Source: Roseomonas xinghualingensis (GTDB lineage Bacteria; Pseudomonadota; Alphaproteobacteria; Acetobacterales; Acetobacteraceae). Taken from it: a stretch of DNA of 64,000 nucleotides. The translations under genes were made by a program, and so were the position numbers. Where the stretch lies: the NCBI RefSeq assembly GCF_025791835.1, contig NZ_JAOXLP010000001.1:62001-126000 (forward strand), in the 5' to 3' direction. The notes beneath the pieces are model-generated. The model saw nothing but the letters and a program-made list of their open reading frames with translations, was not told the origin of the DNA and did not search any database. Shown here piece after piece: positions 46,077 through 55,295 of this stretch (its first letter is position 1; each line of letters starts with the position of its first letter).

Positions 46077-46505
46077 CTACTCCGGCACCATCTCTCCGGA
46101 ACCGCCCTTCTCCGCCGGAAAATCCTTCAGTTTCGGCAGCCCGTCCCGCATGCGCAGCACCGTTTCTGCGTAGTTCAGATGCACCTGCGGCACGAAGGTG
46201 AAATCGGGGATGGCGGCGGCGAACACATCCACCAGCCCGAGCGTCGGATGCTCCGCCATGACATGCCCGCCACACAGCCGGCAGAACCGGCGGTGGGTCA
46301 TCTCCGTCTTGTGGTAGGTCGCGAGATGCTCCGCGCCCCTGGTCACCTCGACCGCTTCTGGCAGCCAAAGGGTGAAGGCGTTGACCGGACCACCCGACCA
46401 CGATCGGCACGACCGGCAATGACAATAGCCCATGGCCTGCGGCTGCCCGGTCACCCGGATTCCGACAGCGCCGCAGAAGCAGGCACCCAGATACGAACCG
46501 GGCAA
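46077..46505 (-). CDS. GFA-family (glutathione-dependent formaldehyde-activating-like) zinc protein
   Basis: 142 residues. Zinc-binding cysteines appear in YLGACFCGAVGIRVTG, MGYCHCRSCRSWSGGPVNAF and RRFCRLCGGHVMAEHP, as in Gfa/CENP-V proteins. Gfa itself was proposed to speed S-hydroxymethylglutathione formation, but most homologues are uncharacterised. The start appears to be TTG 46505 with GGGAGGGAG before it. Single gene. Confidence 0.88.
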   Translation of the reverse strand: MPGSYLGACFCGAVGIRVTGQPQAMGYCHCRSCRSWSGGPVNAFTLWLPEAVEVTRGAEHLATYHKTEMTHRRFCRLCGGHVMAEHPTLGLVDVFAAAIPDFTFVPQVHLNYAETVLRMRDGLPKLKDFPAEKGGSGEMVPE

Positions 46506-46933
46506 GGCTCCCTCCCCCGTCTCCTGACGCCGGGTGGAATTTTAGCCGATCTGCCCGGGGAAAGGAGCCCGGATCAGCCGCGCCTACCCGCCGCCCCACC
46601 GCCTCGCGCATCTGTGACCGGCAGGTGCCGGGTGTGACGTGGCTATCGGCCCCGCATGAAGAGTCTTATGGGATTCCCATCCGGACCGGAGCACTTTCCA
46701 ATGGGCCCCTGCTCCGTGAAGGCCGCGAGGAATCATTCCCGCCCGCCAGGACCACGGCCTGAGCGGCCATACCGCCGCATGCCGGCTTTCATGGGCCGGG
46801 CTCCCGATGGAAGGCGCCCAAATCCAGGCGGGACCAGCCACGATCCAGCCGCTTTCGGGCATCAAGGATGCGTCGGAACGGCAGCCCGCCCTATCCGTTA
46901 TTTTTCACACCAGTTTTTCACAGGGAGACAACG
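46506..46933. other. Gap with no recognisable gene
   Basis: 428 bp between GFA and the glycine-zipper protein, which are divergent. No frame on either strand has a recognisable domain. The AT-richer stretch at 46892-46922 (TTATTTTTCACACCAGTTTTTCAC) is the likely promoter/leader of the glycine-zipper gene. Confidence 0.4.
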
Positions 46934-47284
46934 GTGAAGCGTGTATCGAAGTCCTGCTTGCTCGTGCTGGCGATGGCCACGAGCCTTGCGGCCTGCACCA
47001 ACCCCTATGACCCGGGCCAGCGCGCCCTGGGCGGCGCCGCGATCGGCGCGGGCAGCGGTGCGGCGCTCGGCGCGGCGGTCGGCGGCGGCCGGGGAGCGGG
47101 GATCGGCGCCCTGGCCGGCGGCGCGGTCGGCGCCGTCACGGGCGCGGCCACGACACCGCAGCCGGCCTATGGCTATGCGCCGCCCCCGGCCTATTACCCG
47201 GCCCCGCAGCCCGGCTACTACGCAGCCCCGCCGCCCGCCTATTACGCGCCTCCTCCCCCACCGCCGGTCTATTACCGCTACTGA
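46934..47284 (+). CDS. Glycine-zipper lipoprotein with Tyr/Pro-rich tail
   Basis: 116 residues. Lipoprotein signal VKRVSKSCLLVLAMATSLAAC (lipobox LAAC) started by GTG 46934 with AGGGAG eight bases upstream; this decides the start over ATG 46868. A YMGG-type glycine zipper follows ([40 protein letters not shown]), then a tail of YAPPPAYYPAPQPGYY repeats. Probably an outer-membrane or periplasm-facing lipoprotein that oligomerises in the membrane; the family has stress roles but no firm function. Confidence 0.88.
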   Translation: MKRVSKSCLLVLAMATSLAACTNPYDPGQRALGGAAIGAGSGAALGAAVGGGRGAGIGALAGGAVGAVTGAATTPQPAYGYAPPPAYYPAPQPGYYAAPPPAYYAPPPPPPVYYRY

Positions 47285-47508
47285 TCGCGGCGATGCCGCC
47301 GGTTCCAGGACCGGCGGCATCACCCCTGATGGAATCGCTGCCGCGGGCGACGCGCCTGCAACCCAGTACCGAAATGTCACTAAAACGGTCTTGAAGCGAC
47401 CGGGGCTGCTGCCCAACCTTCATTCCAAGGGGACAACCGCGATCACCCCGTGAGGCCTCGGCTGAAGCATCGCGTCCGCACCTCCAGACCATTGGGAGAG
47501 GACGCAAC

Positions 47509-48336
47509 ATGCCAGCGCCCGACACGATCACCACGGTCCAGCTTTCCCGCCTCATCGGCCTGCCCGACGCGCCGGCCCTGCTTGACCTCCGCGTGCCGGA
47601 GGACCATGCCGCCGATCCCCGGCTCCTCCCCGCCTCCATCCGGCGCGACCACCGCGACGTCACCGCCTGGGCCCCGGCCTATGCCGGCCGCTCCGTCGTC
47701 GTCGCCTGCCAGCGCGGGCTCAAGCTGAGCCAGGGCGCCGCCGCCTGGCTGCGCCATCACGGCGCCCAGGCCGAGGTGCTCGAAGGCGGCTTCGAGGCCT
47801 GGGCCGGGGGCGGCAACCCGCTGCTCCGCCCAGACCATATCCCGCCGCGCGACACCCGGGGCCGCACCGTCTGGGTCACGCGCTCCCGCCCGAAGATCGA
47901 CCGCATCGCCTGCCCCTGGCTGATCCGCCGCTTCGTCGATCCGGACGCGGTCTTCCTCTTCGTGGCCCCCTCCGAGGTCCGCCCCGTCGCGGACCGCTTC
48001 AACGCCACCCCCTTCGACATCGAGGACGTGTTCTGGAGCCATCGCGGCGATGAATGCACCTTCGACACCATGATCGAGGAATTCGGCCTGCACTCCCCGG
48101 TCCTCTCGCAGCTGGCGCTGATCGTGCGCGGCGCCGACACGGCCCGCCCCAACCTCACCCCGCAATCCGCCGGCCTCCTCGCCGCCTCCCTCGGCCTGTC
48201 GCGCATGTATCGTGATGACCTGGCCCAGCTCGACGCCGCCATGATCCTGTACGACGCTTTCTACCGCTGGCTCCGCGACGCGGCGGCCGAAACGCATAAC
48301 TGGCCCGCCCCGAGCCGCCCCGGAGCCCTGGCATGA
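47509..48336 (+). CDS. chrB: ChrB-type chromate resistance protein with N-terminal rhodanese domain
   Basis: 275 residues. The N-terminal rhodanese-like domain has ALLDLRVPEDHAADPRLLPA and a Cys in the loop VVVACQRGLKLSQ. The C-terminal ChrB domain has VWVTRSRPKIDRIACPWLIR, then FVDPDAVFLFVAPSEV and FWSHRGDECTFDTMIEEFGL. ChrB proteins sense chromate or sulfate stress and control chrA. A strong GGGAGAGGA lies before ATG 47509. It overlaps chrA by four bases (ATGA), so the two form an operon. Confidence 0.92.
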   Translation: MPAPDTITTVQLSRLIGLPDAPALLDLRVPEDHAADPRLLPASIRRDHRDVTAWAPAYAGRSVVVACQRGLKLSQGAAAWLRHHGAQAEVLEGGFEAWAGGGNPLLRPDHIPPRDTRGRTVWVTRSRPKIDRIACPWLIRRFVDPDAVFLFVAPSEVRPVADRFNATPFDIEDVFWSHRGDECTFDTMIEEFGLHSPVLSQLALIVRGADTARPNLTPQSAGLLAASLGLSRMYRDDLAQLDAAMILYDAFYRWLRDAAAETHNWPAPSRPGALA

Positions 48337-49703
48337 GCGATACGACCATCGGCATGGCCACCCGCGCCCCCGCAGCGCCGGATGTCGCCATGCCCTCCTT
48401 CGCCGAGGCCTTCCGCGTGTGGCTGAAGATCGGCCTGCTCTCCTTCGGCGGCCCCGCCGGCCAGATCGCGCTCATGCACCGGGAGGTGGTGGACGAGCGC
48501 CGCTGGGTCTCCGACGCTCGCTTCCTGCACGCGCTGAACTTCTGCACCCTGCTCCCCGGCCCCGAGGCGCAGCAACTCGCCACCTATCTCGGCTGGCTGC
48601 TGCATGGGGTGCGCGGCGGCATCGCGGCAGGCGCGCTCTTCGTGCTGCCGGGCGTGGCGGTGATGCTCGCCCTCTCCATCCTCTACGCCACCCTCGGACA
48701 GGTCCCCGCCGTCGCCGCCCTGTTCTTCGGCCTCAAATGCGCCGTGCTGGTGCTGGTGGTGGAAGCACTGCTCCGCGTGGCCCGCCGCGCGCTCCAGACG
48801 AAAACCGCCTGGGCCCTCGCCGCCGCCGCCTTCCTCGCCCTCTACGCCTTCGGTCTGCCCTTCCCCGCCGTGGTCCTGGCCGCCGCGCTGATCGGCTACG
48901 CCGCGCCGGATGCCTTCCGGGGCGGAAACCACGGCCAGGCCCAGAACGGCCCGCCCGCCCTGCTGGACGCCGTGCTCGCCGCCGACCCCACCCGTCCCGC
49001 CCGCTTCGCCGCCAAGGCCTGGCGCGCCGGCTGGGCCGCCCTCGCCCTCTGGCTGCTGCCCGTGGCGGCCCTCGCGCTCCTCGGAGGCGGCGTCTTCGCC
49101 GATATCGCCTGGTTCTTCTCGAAAATGGCGGTGGTCACGGTCGGCGGCGCCTATGCCGTGCTCGCCTATGTCGCCCAGGAAGCGGTGCAGGGTTACGGCT
49201 GGCTCACCGCCGACCAGATGCTGGTCGGCCTCGGCCTCGCCGAAACCACTCCCGGCCCTCTCATCCTGGTGCTGCAATTCGTGGGCTTCCTGGCCGGCTA
49301 CGGCCCGGGCGGCCTCGCCTGGGCCATCCCCGCCTCGCTGCTGACGGTCTGGGTCACCTTCGCCCCCTGCTTCGCCTTCATCTTCCTCGGCGCCCCCTAT
49401 GTCGAACGCCTGCATTCCAACCGTGCGCTGACCGGCGCCCTGGCGGCGGTGACGGCGGCGGTGGTCGGCGTCATCGCCAACCTCGCCCTCTGGTTCGGCC
49501 TGCGCGTCCTCTTCGGCGAGGTGCGCCAGCTCCACGCCGGCCCGATAACCCTCGACATGCCGGTCCCCGCCAGCCTCGACTCGCTCGCCCTGGCCCTCGC
49601 CGCCCTGGCCGCCGCCTGCCTCTTCGCCCTCCGCCTCAGCCTGCTGCGAACCCTGGGCATCACCGCCGCGCTGGGGTTGGCCGCGAAGCTCGCCCCCGGC
49701 TGA
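48333..49703 (+). CDS. chrA: ChrA chromate efflux transporter
   Basis: 456-residue inner-membrane CHR-family protein with two homologous halves. First half: WLKIGLLSFGGPAGQIALMH, LHALNFCTLLPGPEAQQLAT and YLGWLLHGVRGGIAAGALFV. Second half: FSKMAVVTVGGAYAVLAYVA and GLGLAETTPGPLILVLQFVG. These paired FGGP/PGP motifs identify CHR transporters, which expel chromate, probably driven by the membrane potential. Translationally coupled to chrB. No mobile-element genes flank the pair. Confidence 0.95.
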   Translation: MSDTTIGMATRAPAAPDVAMPSFAEAFRVWLKIGLLSFGGPAGQIALMHREVVDERRWVSDARFLHALNFCTLLPGPEAQQLATYLGWLLHGVRGGIAAGALFVLPGVAVMLALSILYATLGQVPAVAALFFGLKCAVLVLVVEALLRVARRALQTKTAWALAAAAFLALYAFGLPFPAVVLAAALIGYAAPDAFRGGNHGQAQNGPPALLDAVLAADPTRPARFAAKAWRAGWAALALWLLPVAALALLGGGVFADIAWFFSKMAVVTVGGAYAVLAYVAQEAVQGYGWLTADQMLVGLGLAETTPGPLILVLQFVGFLAGYGPGGLAWAIPASLLTVWVTFAPCFAFIFLGAPYVERLHSNRALTGALAAVTAAVVGVIANLALWFGLRVLFGEVRQLHAGPITLDMPVPASLDSLALALAALAAACLFALRLSLLRTLGITAALGLAAKLAPG

Positions 49704-49808
49704 AACCCTCCATTTCCCGCCGCAACCGCAAGGAACGGTGCAGACAGCGGTCCGTCATGCCGTAGTTGCGGTTGAAGCATGGGCACCATGAGGACTATCT
49801 GCGGGGCC

Positions 49809-50300
49809 ATGATCCGCTACGCCCCTGCCCTCGCGGCCCTGCTGCTGGCCGCCACCCCGGCTTTTGCCCAGCGCAACGCGTCCCAGAACGGCCCACAGCG
49901 GCTCGGCACCTTCCAGGACTGGACCGCCGCGACCCACCAGGAAGGCAGCAACAAGGTCTGCTACGCCTTCACCCGCATGGAAGGCCGCCAGAACGCCCTC
50001 CTCACCGTCACCCACCGCCCCCAGGGCCGTGACCAGGTGGCGCTCCGCATCGGCCGCTCCTTCCCCCGCAATGCCGAGGTGAAGGTGGATGTCGGCAACA
50101 ACGACCTCGACTTCTACACCGCCGGCGACAACGCCTTCGCCCGGGATGGCCGCGCCACCGTCGCCGCCTTCCGCAACGGCCGCGAAGCCGTGGCCAAGAG
50201 CCCCGGCCCCAACAACCGCAATACAACCGAGACCTTCTCCCTATCCGGCTTCACGGCCGCCTATGAGGCGATCTCGAAAGAGTGTCCCCCCCGCCGATGA
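49809..50300 (+). CDS. IalB-like (invasion-associated locus B) periplasmic protein
   Basis: 163 residues with signal peptide [20 protein letters not shown]. The mature domain resembles the IalB family of alphaproteobacteria: [60 protein letters not shown] and [19 protein letters not shown], with two Cys. IalB relatives are linked to envelope stress or host invasion, but environmental homologues have unknown roles. ATG 49809 is chosen over 49779 because the signal peptide begins there. The stop overlaps the rlmN start (ATGA). Confidence 0.85.
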   Translation: MIRYAPALAALLLAATPAFAQRNASQNGPQRLGTFQDWTAATHQEGSNKVCYAFTRMEGRQNALLTVTHRPQGRDQVALRIGRSFPRNAEVKVDVGNNDLDFYTAGDNAFARDGRATVAAFRNGREAVAKSPGPNNRNTTETFSLSGFTAAYEAISKECPPRR

Positions 50301-51502
50301 ACGCCCGCACCCCGATCTCCCTCGCGCCCGCTGACGCCCTCACCGAGGCCGAGCGCACCCGCATCCTCGCCAAGTCCGCGATCTTCGCCCCCCCGGCGCA
50401 GATCGACGAAACCGGCCGCCGCGACCTCGTCGGCCTCTCGCGTGAGGAACTGACCCAGGCGGTGGTCGAGTTCGGGGAAAAGCCCTTCCGCGCCAAGCAG
50501 ATCTGGCACTGGATCTACCACCAGGGCGTGCGCGACTTCAGCCTCATGTCCAGCATCGCCAAGCCCATGCAGGCGAAGCTGGCCGAACGCTTCACCATCT
50601 CCCGCCCCGAAGTCGCCACGGAACAGACCAGCACCGACGGCACCCGCAAATGGCTCTTCCGCATGCGCGACAAGCAGCAGGTGGAAACCGTCTACATCCC
50701 CGAGGATGACCGCGGCGCCGTCTGCATCTCCACCCAGGTCGGCTGCACCCTCTCCTGCCGCTTCTGCCACACCGGCACCCAGAAACTCGTCCGCAACCTC
50801 TCGGCGGGCGAAATCGTCGGCCAGTTCATGGCCGCGCGCGACAGCTACGGCGAATGGCCCACGCCGCAATCCGAATCCCCGCGCCTGCTCTCCAACATCG
50901 TCGTCATGGGCATGGGCGAACCCCTCTACAACTACGAGAACCTGGCGACGGCCCTGAAGATCGTCATGGACCATGAGGGAATCGCCCTCTCCCGCCGCCG
51001 CATCACCCTCAGCACCTCCGGGGTGGTGCCGATGATGGACCGCGCGGGCGCCGAACTCGGCGTCAACCTCGCCGTCTCCCTCCACGCGGTCACCGACGAA
51101 CTGCGCGACGAAATCGTCCCCCTGAACCGCAAATACCCCATCAGGGAACTGATGGCGGCCTGCCACCGCTACCCCGGCGCCTCCAACGCACGCCGCATCA
51201 CCTTCGAATACGTCATGCTGGACGGCGTGAACGATTCCGAGGCCGAGGCCCGCGAACTCGTCCGCCTCCTCCACGGCCTGCCGGCCAAGGTGAACCTCAT
51301 CCCCTTCAACCCCTGGCCGGGCTCGCCCTACGCCACCTCAAAGCGCGCCCAGATCGAACGCTTCGCCAATATCCTGAACGACGCCGGCTACGCCTCCCCC
51401 GTCCGCCGCCCGCGCGGCAAGGACATCATGGCCGCCTGCGGACAGCTCAAGACCGAAAGCGAACGCGCGAAAAAGGCCCCCGCAGCCGCCCCCGCGGCCT
51501 GA
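50297..51502 (+). CDS. rlmN: Dual-specificity 23S rRNA/tRNA adenine-C2 methyltransferase
   Basis: Radical SAM enzyme that methylates A2503 of 23S rRNA and A37 of some tRNAs. 401 residues. N-terminal accessory domain [20 protein letters not shown], the radical SAM motif [20 protein letters not shown] (CxxxCxxC), [37 protein letters not shown], and the catalytic Cys near [12 protein letters not shown] 50297 overlaps the upstream stop (ATGA), which decides the start over 50282. A palindromic module lies 24 bp after its stop. Confidence 0.96.
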   Translation: MNARTPISLAPADALTEAERTRILAKSAIFAPPAQIDETGRRDLVGLSREELTQAVVEFGEKPFRAKQIWHWIYHQGVRDFSLMSSIAKPMQAKLAERFTISRPEVATEQTSTDGTRKWLFRMRDKQQVETVYIPEDDRGAVCISTQVGCTLSCRFCHTGTQKLVRNLSAGEIVGQFMAARDSYGEWPTPQSESPRLLSNIVVMGMGEPLYNYENLATALKIVMDHEGIALSRRRITLSTSGVVPMMDRAGAELGVNLAVSLHAVTDELRDEIVPLNRKYPIRELMAACHRYPGASNARRITFEYVMLDGVNDSEAEARELVRLLHGLPAKVNLIPFNPWPGSPYATSKRAQIERFANILNDAGYASPVRRPRGKDIMAACGQLKTESERAKKAPAAAPAA

Positions 51503-51525
51503 AACCGGCCGCCTGAACGAAAGAA

Positions 51526-51551
51526 GCCAGGGGGGAGGAAATCCCCCTGGC
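51526..51551 (+). terminator. Hairpin after rlmN, related to the palindromic modules
   Basis: GCCAGGGGG/CCCCCTGGC with an 8-base centre, 24 bp downstream of the rlmN stop. Arms match the CCAGGGGC module family. No T-run. Confidence 0.5.
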
Positions 51552-51861
51552 CCACCCCTCCCGCCACAACCCGCGCCCTCAACGGCGGTCGCGCCACAGC
51601 GGCCGTGAACGGGCCGGCGCGCGCAGCCAATAGGCCAGGTCGCGCAGGAAGCGTTGTAACGCACGCATCCCTGAACTTGCTCCTTCCGAACATCGGATCG
51701 GAACGGCATCTCACCTGCAGGCCGTTTCCATGTCGCAACATAACCGGCAGGCGATCTATCGAATAGCGCCTGACAAGAACGTGGGCAGGGAACTCATAGG
51801 AAAAACACGAACAACCATCCCGCCCCTCCCCCGTTCGTGCCACGACAAACGGGGACCCAAC

Positions 51862-53127
51862 TTGCCCGAAACCCGCTTCGTCGCCCTCACCATCATCGCC
51901 GTCGCCCTCATCCTCGCCCTCGCGCGGATGACCCGCATCCCACCCTCCGTCCTCTGGTTCGCGGGCGGCCTCGCCTCCATCCTCCTCCCCGGCCCCGTCC
52001 CGCCCCTCCGCGTGGACCCGCTGATCGTCCTCGGCCTCCTCCTCCCGCCCCTCCTCTACGCGGGCGTCTCCAGCCTCTCCCCATCCCTCCTCCAGCGCGC
52101 CGCCTGGCGCGGCGTCGCCATGGGCGCCTTCTGGACCCTCGCCCTCACCGCCGCCTGCGGCTACGGCGCGCACCTCCTCCTCCCAGGCCTGGACCCCGTC
52201 GCCTGCATGGCCATCGGCGTCGCCGCCGCCATCGCCGAACCCCGCGTCCTCACCGAATCCGGCCTCGACAAACGCCTCCCCCCGGCCCTCGGCGAAGCCC
52301 TCTCCGCTCAGCTCGCCAGCGCCCCCCTCCTCGGCGTCTCCCTCTCCATCTTCACGGCGAAATCGGTCGGCGGCCCCTTCCCCGGCCTCCCCGCCATCGC
52401 TGGAACTCTGGCCTACGATGTCTTCGCCGGAGCCGGCGTCGGCATCGCCCTCGGCTTCGCCATGGCCCACCTCCGCCGAAGGCTGGACGCCCCGCAGGCC
52501 GAAACCGCCCTCTCCCTCGCCACCCCCTTCGCCGCCGCCATGATCGGCGAAGCCATCGGCGCCTCCCCCATCGGCCCCCTCATCGGCGCCGGCCTCGTCA
52601 TCGCCTGGTGCCACGCGAAGGACGAAGCCTCCGGCCTCTGCATCGCCTCCCCGGAATCCCGCCAACTCACGAAAGACCTCTGGCGCGCGCTGGACGCCGT
52701 CCTCACCGGCGCCCTCTTCTTCCTGATGGGCCGCGCCCTGCCCGAAGCCCTGGCCGGCGCCCAGAGCCTGCCCTGGCTGACCCTCGCCACCGCCGCCATC
52801 GCCCTGATGGTGCTCTGCTGGGCCGTGCAATTCGCCCTCTCCTGGGCCGCCCTGGCCCACCCCAACTCACCCCCCATTCCCAGGGAAGGCGGCGGCCGCG
52901 TCGCCTCATGGCAGGGCGCCGCCCTCATGGCCGGCGGCGCCGGCCGCAGCGTCGTCGCCCTCGCCGTCGCCCTGGCCGTGCCCATCACCACCCCAGCGGG
53001 CGAGCCCTACCTGGCGCGGGACGCGGTGGTGGCCGTGGTGGCGCTGATGGTGGTGGCCTCGGCGGCGCTGCAATGGGTGGGCGTGCCGGGGCTGGTGCGC
53101 TGGGTCAGGCCGGGGAATGAAGCATAA
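51862..53127 (+). CDS. CPA1-family cation/proton antiporter
   Basis: 421 residues with about 12 helices. VALTIIAVALILALARMTRI opens helix 1; PLIVLGLLLPPLLYAGVSSL, VACMAIGVAAAIAEPRVLTE (in place of the usual APTDP) and SLATPFAAAMIGEAIGASPI follow. The normal TSAGLNDG motif is not evident, so ion coupling may be altered or the protein degenerate in function. TTG 51862, ten bases after GGGGA, is preferred over the upstream ATG 51730, whose extension is basic and non-conserved. It opens the accessory block between rlmN and argG. Confidence 0.8.
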   Translation: MPETRFVALTIIAVALILALARMTRIPPSVLWFAGGLASILLPGPVPPLRVDPLIVLGLLLPPLLYAGVSSLSPSLLQRAAWRGVAMGAFWTLALTAACGYGAHLLLPGLDPVACMAIGVAAAIAEPRVLTESGLDKRLPPALGEALSAQLASAPLLGVSLSIFTAKSVGGPFPGLPAIAGTLAYDVFAGAGVGIALGFAMAHLRRRLDAPQAETALSLATPFAAAMIGEAIGASPIGPLIGAGLVIAWCHAKDEASGLCIASPESRQLTKDLWRALDAVLTGALFFLMGRALPEALAGAQSLPWLTLATAAIALMVLCWAVQFALSWAALAHPNSPPIPREGGGRVASWQGAALMAGGAGRSVVALAVALAVPITTPAGEPYLARDAVVAVVALMVVASAALQWVGVPGLVRWVRPGNEA

Positions 53128-53288
53128 TTGGGTAGTTTTTGTCCCAATCGCCGAACATTAGCCGCCTAGTCCTCTAGTCAAAGGGCACTTCTAAGCTGAA
53201 GGTCGTTGCGGACAGCATGCGAATCGGTCGTAGACGATAACCATAGGCTCTGCACCGAGATAATCAGGGCAATTGAAGGGGGAAAGCG

Positions 53289-54419
53289 GTGAAAATTGAA
53301 CTACATATGCCGGACAAGAAAAACGACCTATCAACTCATTATAGGAAGGCGTTTTCTGAGGCGTCAGAGCTTTTCGTTGTTGTGGCGTATCTTACAGAAT
53401 GGGATAAAACATTACCTCAACTCCCTGCGCGTTCTAAGTTCAGACTTATCGTCGGCAAAGATTTTGGTATAACCCGAAAAAATGCTTGCCAAGATGTGCT
53501 TGATTGGCTTCCGGCAAAGAGGAGCTACCAGTTCATGGTGGCCGATCACATTGAGGGATTTCATCCCAAGGCAGCCGTTTGGAAAACCCATGATAACAGA
53601 CACTTTGCAATTGTAGGATCATCAAACCTGACGCGAGCCGCATTTAGTTCGAATTTTGAAGCGAACGTTTATACAGAAATCTCGGCAGAAATATACCAAG
53701 AGGCACGAAACTGGCTGAATGAAATTGAAAAAAAGGCCGTTATCGTTTCTGAGGATTGGTTGAAGAAATACCGTGAGGCACCAAGATCTTCAAATGGCAA
53801 ACGTCCGGCGAAAAGTAATACAGATGGGACGAAGCCAGTAATAAACATAAAGCTTCCCCTCCCCAAAGGCACAATGAAAATAATTCAGACAAGGCGAGAC
53901 CAATTAGAAATTCACAAGAAATACAAAAAAAAGCTAGTACACCATTTTCGTCGTTGTGCAGATGGAGAAATTACCTCGAAGGAGTTTTACTCACAGCTTC
54001 CAGACTACTGGGGATACAACATCGGCAATAGGTTACAGGGACCTGGATTTGAACGACAGGGGCGCAGTAGTGACTTCTCGTCTCTTAGTAGAGCATTTAT
54101 TAGAGTATTAAATACTTCTCCTTGTGATCGTGATGACGTTGTTATTGAAGAAATTGACCGCCTCGCCGACGAGAAAGTTTCATCAAGAAAGGCATTTTTT
54201 ACTGAAATGCTTTGCTTATCCTATCCCGAGGAATATCCAATACTAAATTCACCCGTTCAGAAATACCTTGAAAAAATCGAGTTTCGTGCGCCAAGAGGCG
54301 CAAGTGAGGGCGTTAAATACGTTGATTTGGCAAAGAAGCTGCGATTGGCCCTCTTAAGCACCAAAAATTTTCCCGCCAAGAATATTGCGGAACTTGACGC
54401 TGTTATTTGGCACAATTAG
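53289..54419 (+). CDS. PLD-like nuclease-domain protein in an AT-rich island, candidate defence gene
   Basis: 376 residues. The N-terminal half has a phospholipase-D-like site, GFHPKAAVWKTHDNRHFAIV then GSSNLTRAAFS (His92, Lys94, Ser111-Asn113), as in PLD-type restriction nucleases; only one such motif is present, so it would act as a dimer. The C-terminal half has EMLCLSYPEEYPILNSPVQK, a pattern seen in restriction-associated proteins. GAAGGGGG precedes the start. Codons are rich in A and T, unlike every neighbour, so it was acquired recently. No methyltransferase or partner gene is adjacent. Function is inferred. Confidence 0.78.
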   Translation: MKIELHMPDKKNDLSTHYRKAFSEASELFVVVAYLTEWDKTLPQLPARSKFRLIVGKDFGITRKNACQDVLDWLPAKRSYQFMVADHIEGFHPKAAVWKTHDNRHFAIVGSSNLTRAAFSSNFEANVYTEISAEIYQEARNWLNEIEKKAVIVSEDWLKKYREAPRSSNGKRPAKSNTDGTKPVINIKLPLPKGTMKIIQTRRDQLEIHKKYKKKLVHHFRRCADGEITSKEFYSQLPDYWGYNIGNRLQGPGFERQGRSSDFSSLSRAFIRVLNTSPCDRDDVVIEEIDRLADEKVSSRKAFFTEMLCLSYPEEYPILNSPVQKYLEKIEFRAPRGASEGVKYVDLAKKLRLALLSTKNFPAKNIAELDAVIWHN

Positions 54420-54442
54420 TGAAACAACGTAGACGAAGATTA

Positions 54443-54530
54443 AAGACAATGCAGTTTGTGTGTGTGGCGCAATGGCATATACAAAATAGCTTAATATATC
54501 ACAGTTTAATTTTGCACTATGCATTGTCTT
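54443..54530. repeat. Inverted repeat downstream of the PLD-like gene
   Basis: AAGACAATGCA (54443-54453) is perfectly repeated in inverted form as TGCATTGTCTT (54520-54530), 66 bp apart, in AT-rich sequence. It may be a structured RNA end, a terminator, or ends of a small element. It begins 23 bp after the stop codon. Confidence 0.6.
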
Positions 54531-54614
54531 GCCGATGCAAGAGGGGCGCGCGTCAATCTTGACAAAAGGACTAAATTCCTTTAAGAGGTTGCCTCTATCC
54601 CACGGAGGCCCCTG

Positions 54615-55204
54615 ATGCCCCGCCTCACCCCTCCCCGCCCCTACTCCCCCTCTCCGACGACGCCTGGCTCGCCCTCCTCCCCTACATCCTCCCCCGCGCC
54701 CCACAGGGCCGCCGCGTCGCGGATCTCCGCCGCCGCATGGATGGCATCTTCTGGCTCGCCTCCACCCCCGGCGCCCCGTGGAAGGACCTGCCCCCGGAAT
54801 TCGGCCGCCCCGATACCGTCGCCCGCTTCTTCCGCCGCCTCACCCATAACGGCCTCTGGCACCGCCTCCTGCAGGAACTGGCCAGAACCGGCCCCAAACA
54901 CCCCCTCCGCAGCATCGAATACGCCATCTGCCGCGCCACCCGCCGCGCCGCGCGCCTCGGCGGCATGGCCCTCCTGGTCCTTATCCGCCGCCTCGGCCTC
55001 CGCACCGCCCTCAACGGCCCGCCCTGGCTCCTCCCCAACCCCCTTTTGTCCGAAATGCTCGCGCGCACCCCGCTTCCCCCGGCGCCAACCACCCGCCAGC
55101 AGCTCGAATCGGCAAGGCAACATCTAAAAAGCGTCGAAGCCCTCGCCCGCGCCGCCCTCGGCCGCGCCCGCATTCCCCGCTCCGTCCGGCTCGCTTGGCC
55201 ATGA
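54615..55204 (+). pseudogene. IS5-type transposase-derived gene (DUF4096 part only), frameshifted near its start
   Basis: The frame ending at 55204 reads PLLPLSDDAWLALLPYILPR, then MDGIFWLASTPGAPWKDLPP and FRRLTHNGLWHRLLQELAR, the N-terminal DUF4096 domain of IS5-family transposases. It then continues about 100 residues without a DDE domain. The only good start, ATG 54615 with GGAGG seven bases before, is one base out of frame; one extra C near 54636-54639 would join them. Either a sequencing error or a broken gene. No terminal inverted repeats seen. Possibly a domesticated transposase fragment. Confidence 0.65.
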
Positions 55205-55295
55205 TTCGCAAATCAGCCCAGCCCAGGCGCACCTTGCCCCCGCAGCCCGCCTGCGGCACATCCCAGGCCTGTTTCCGCGGAAGGTTCCCCTCGCG

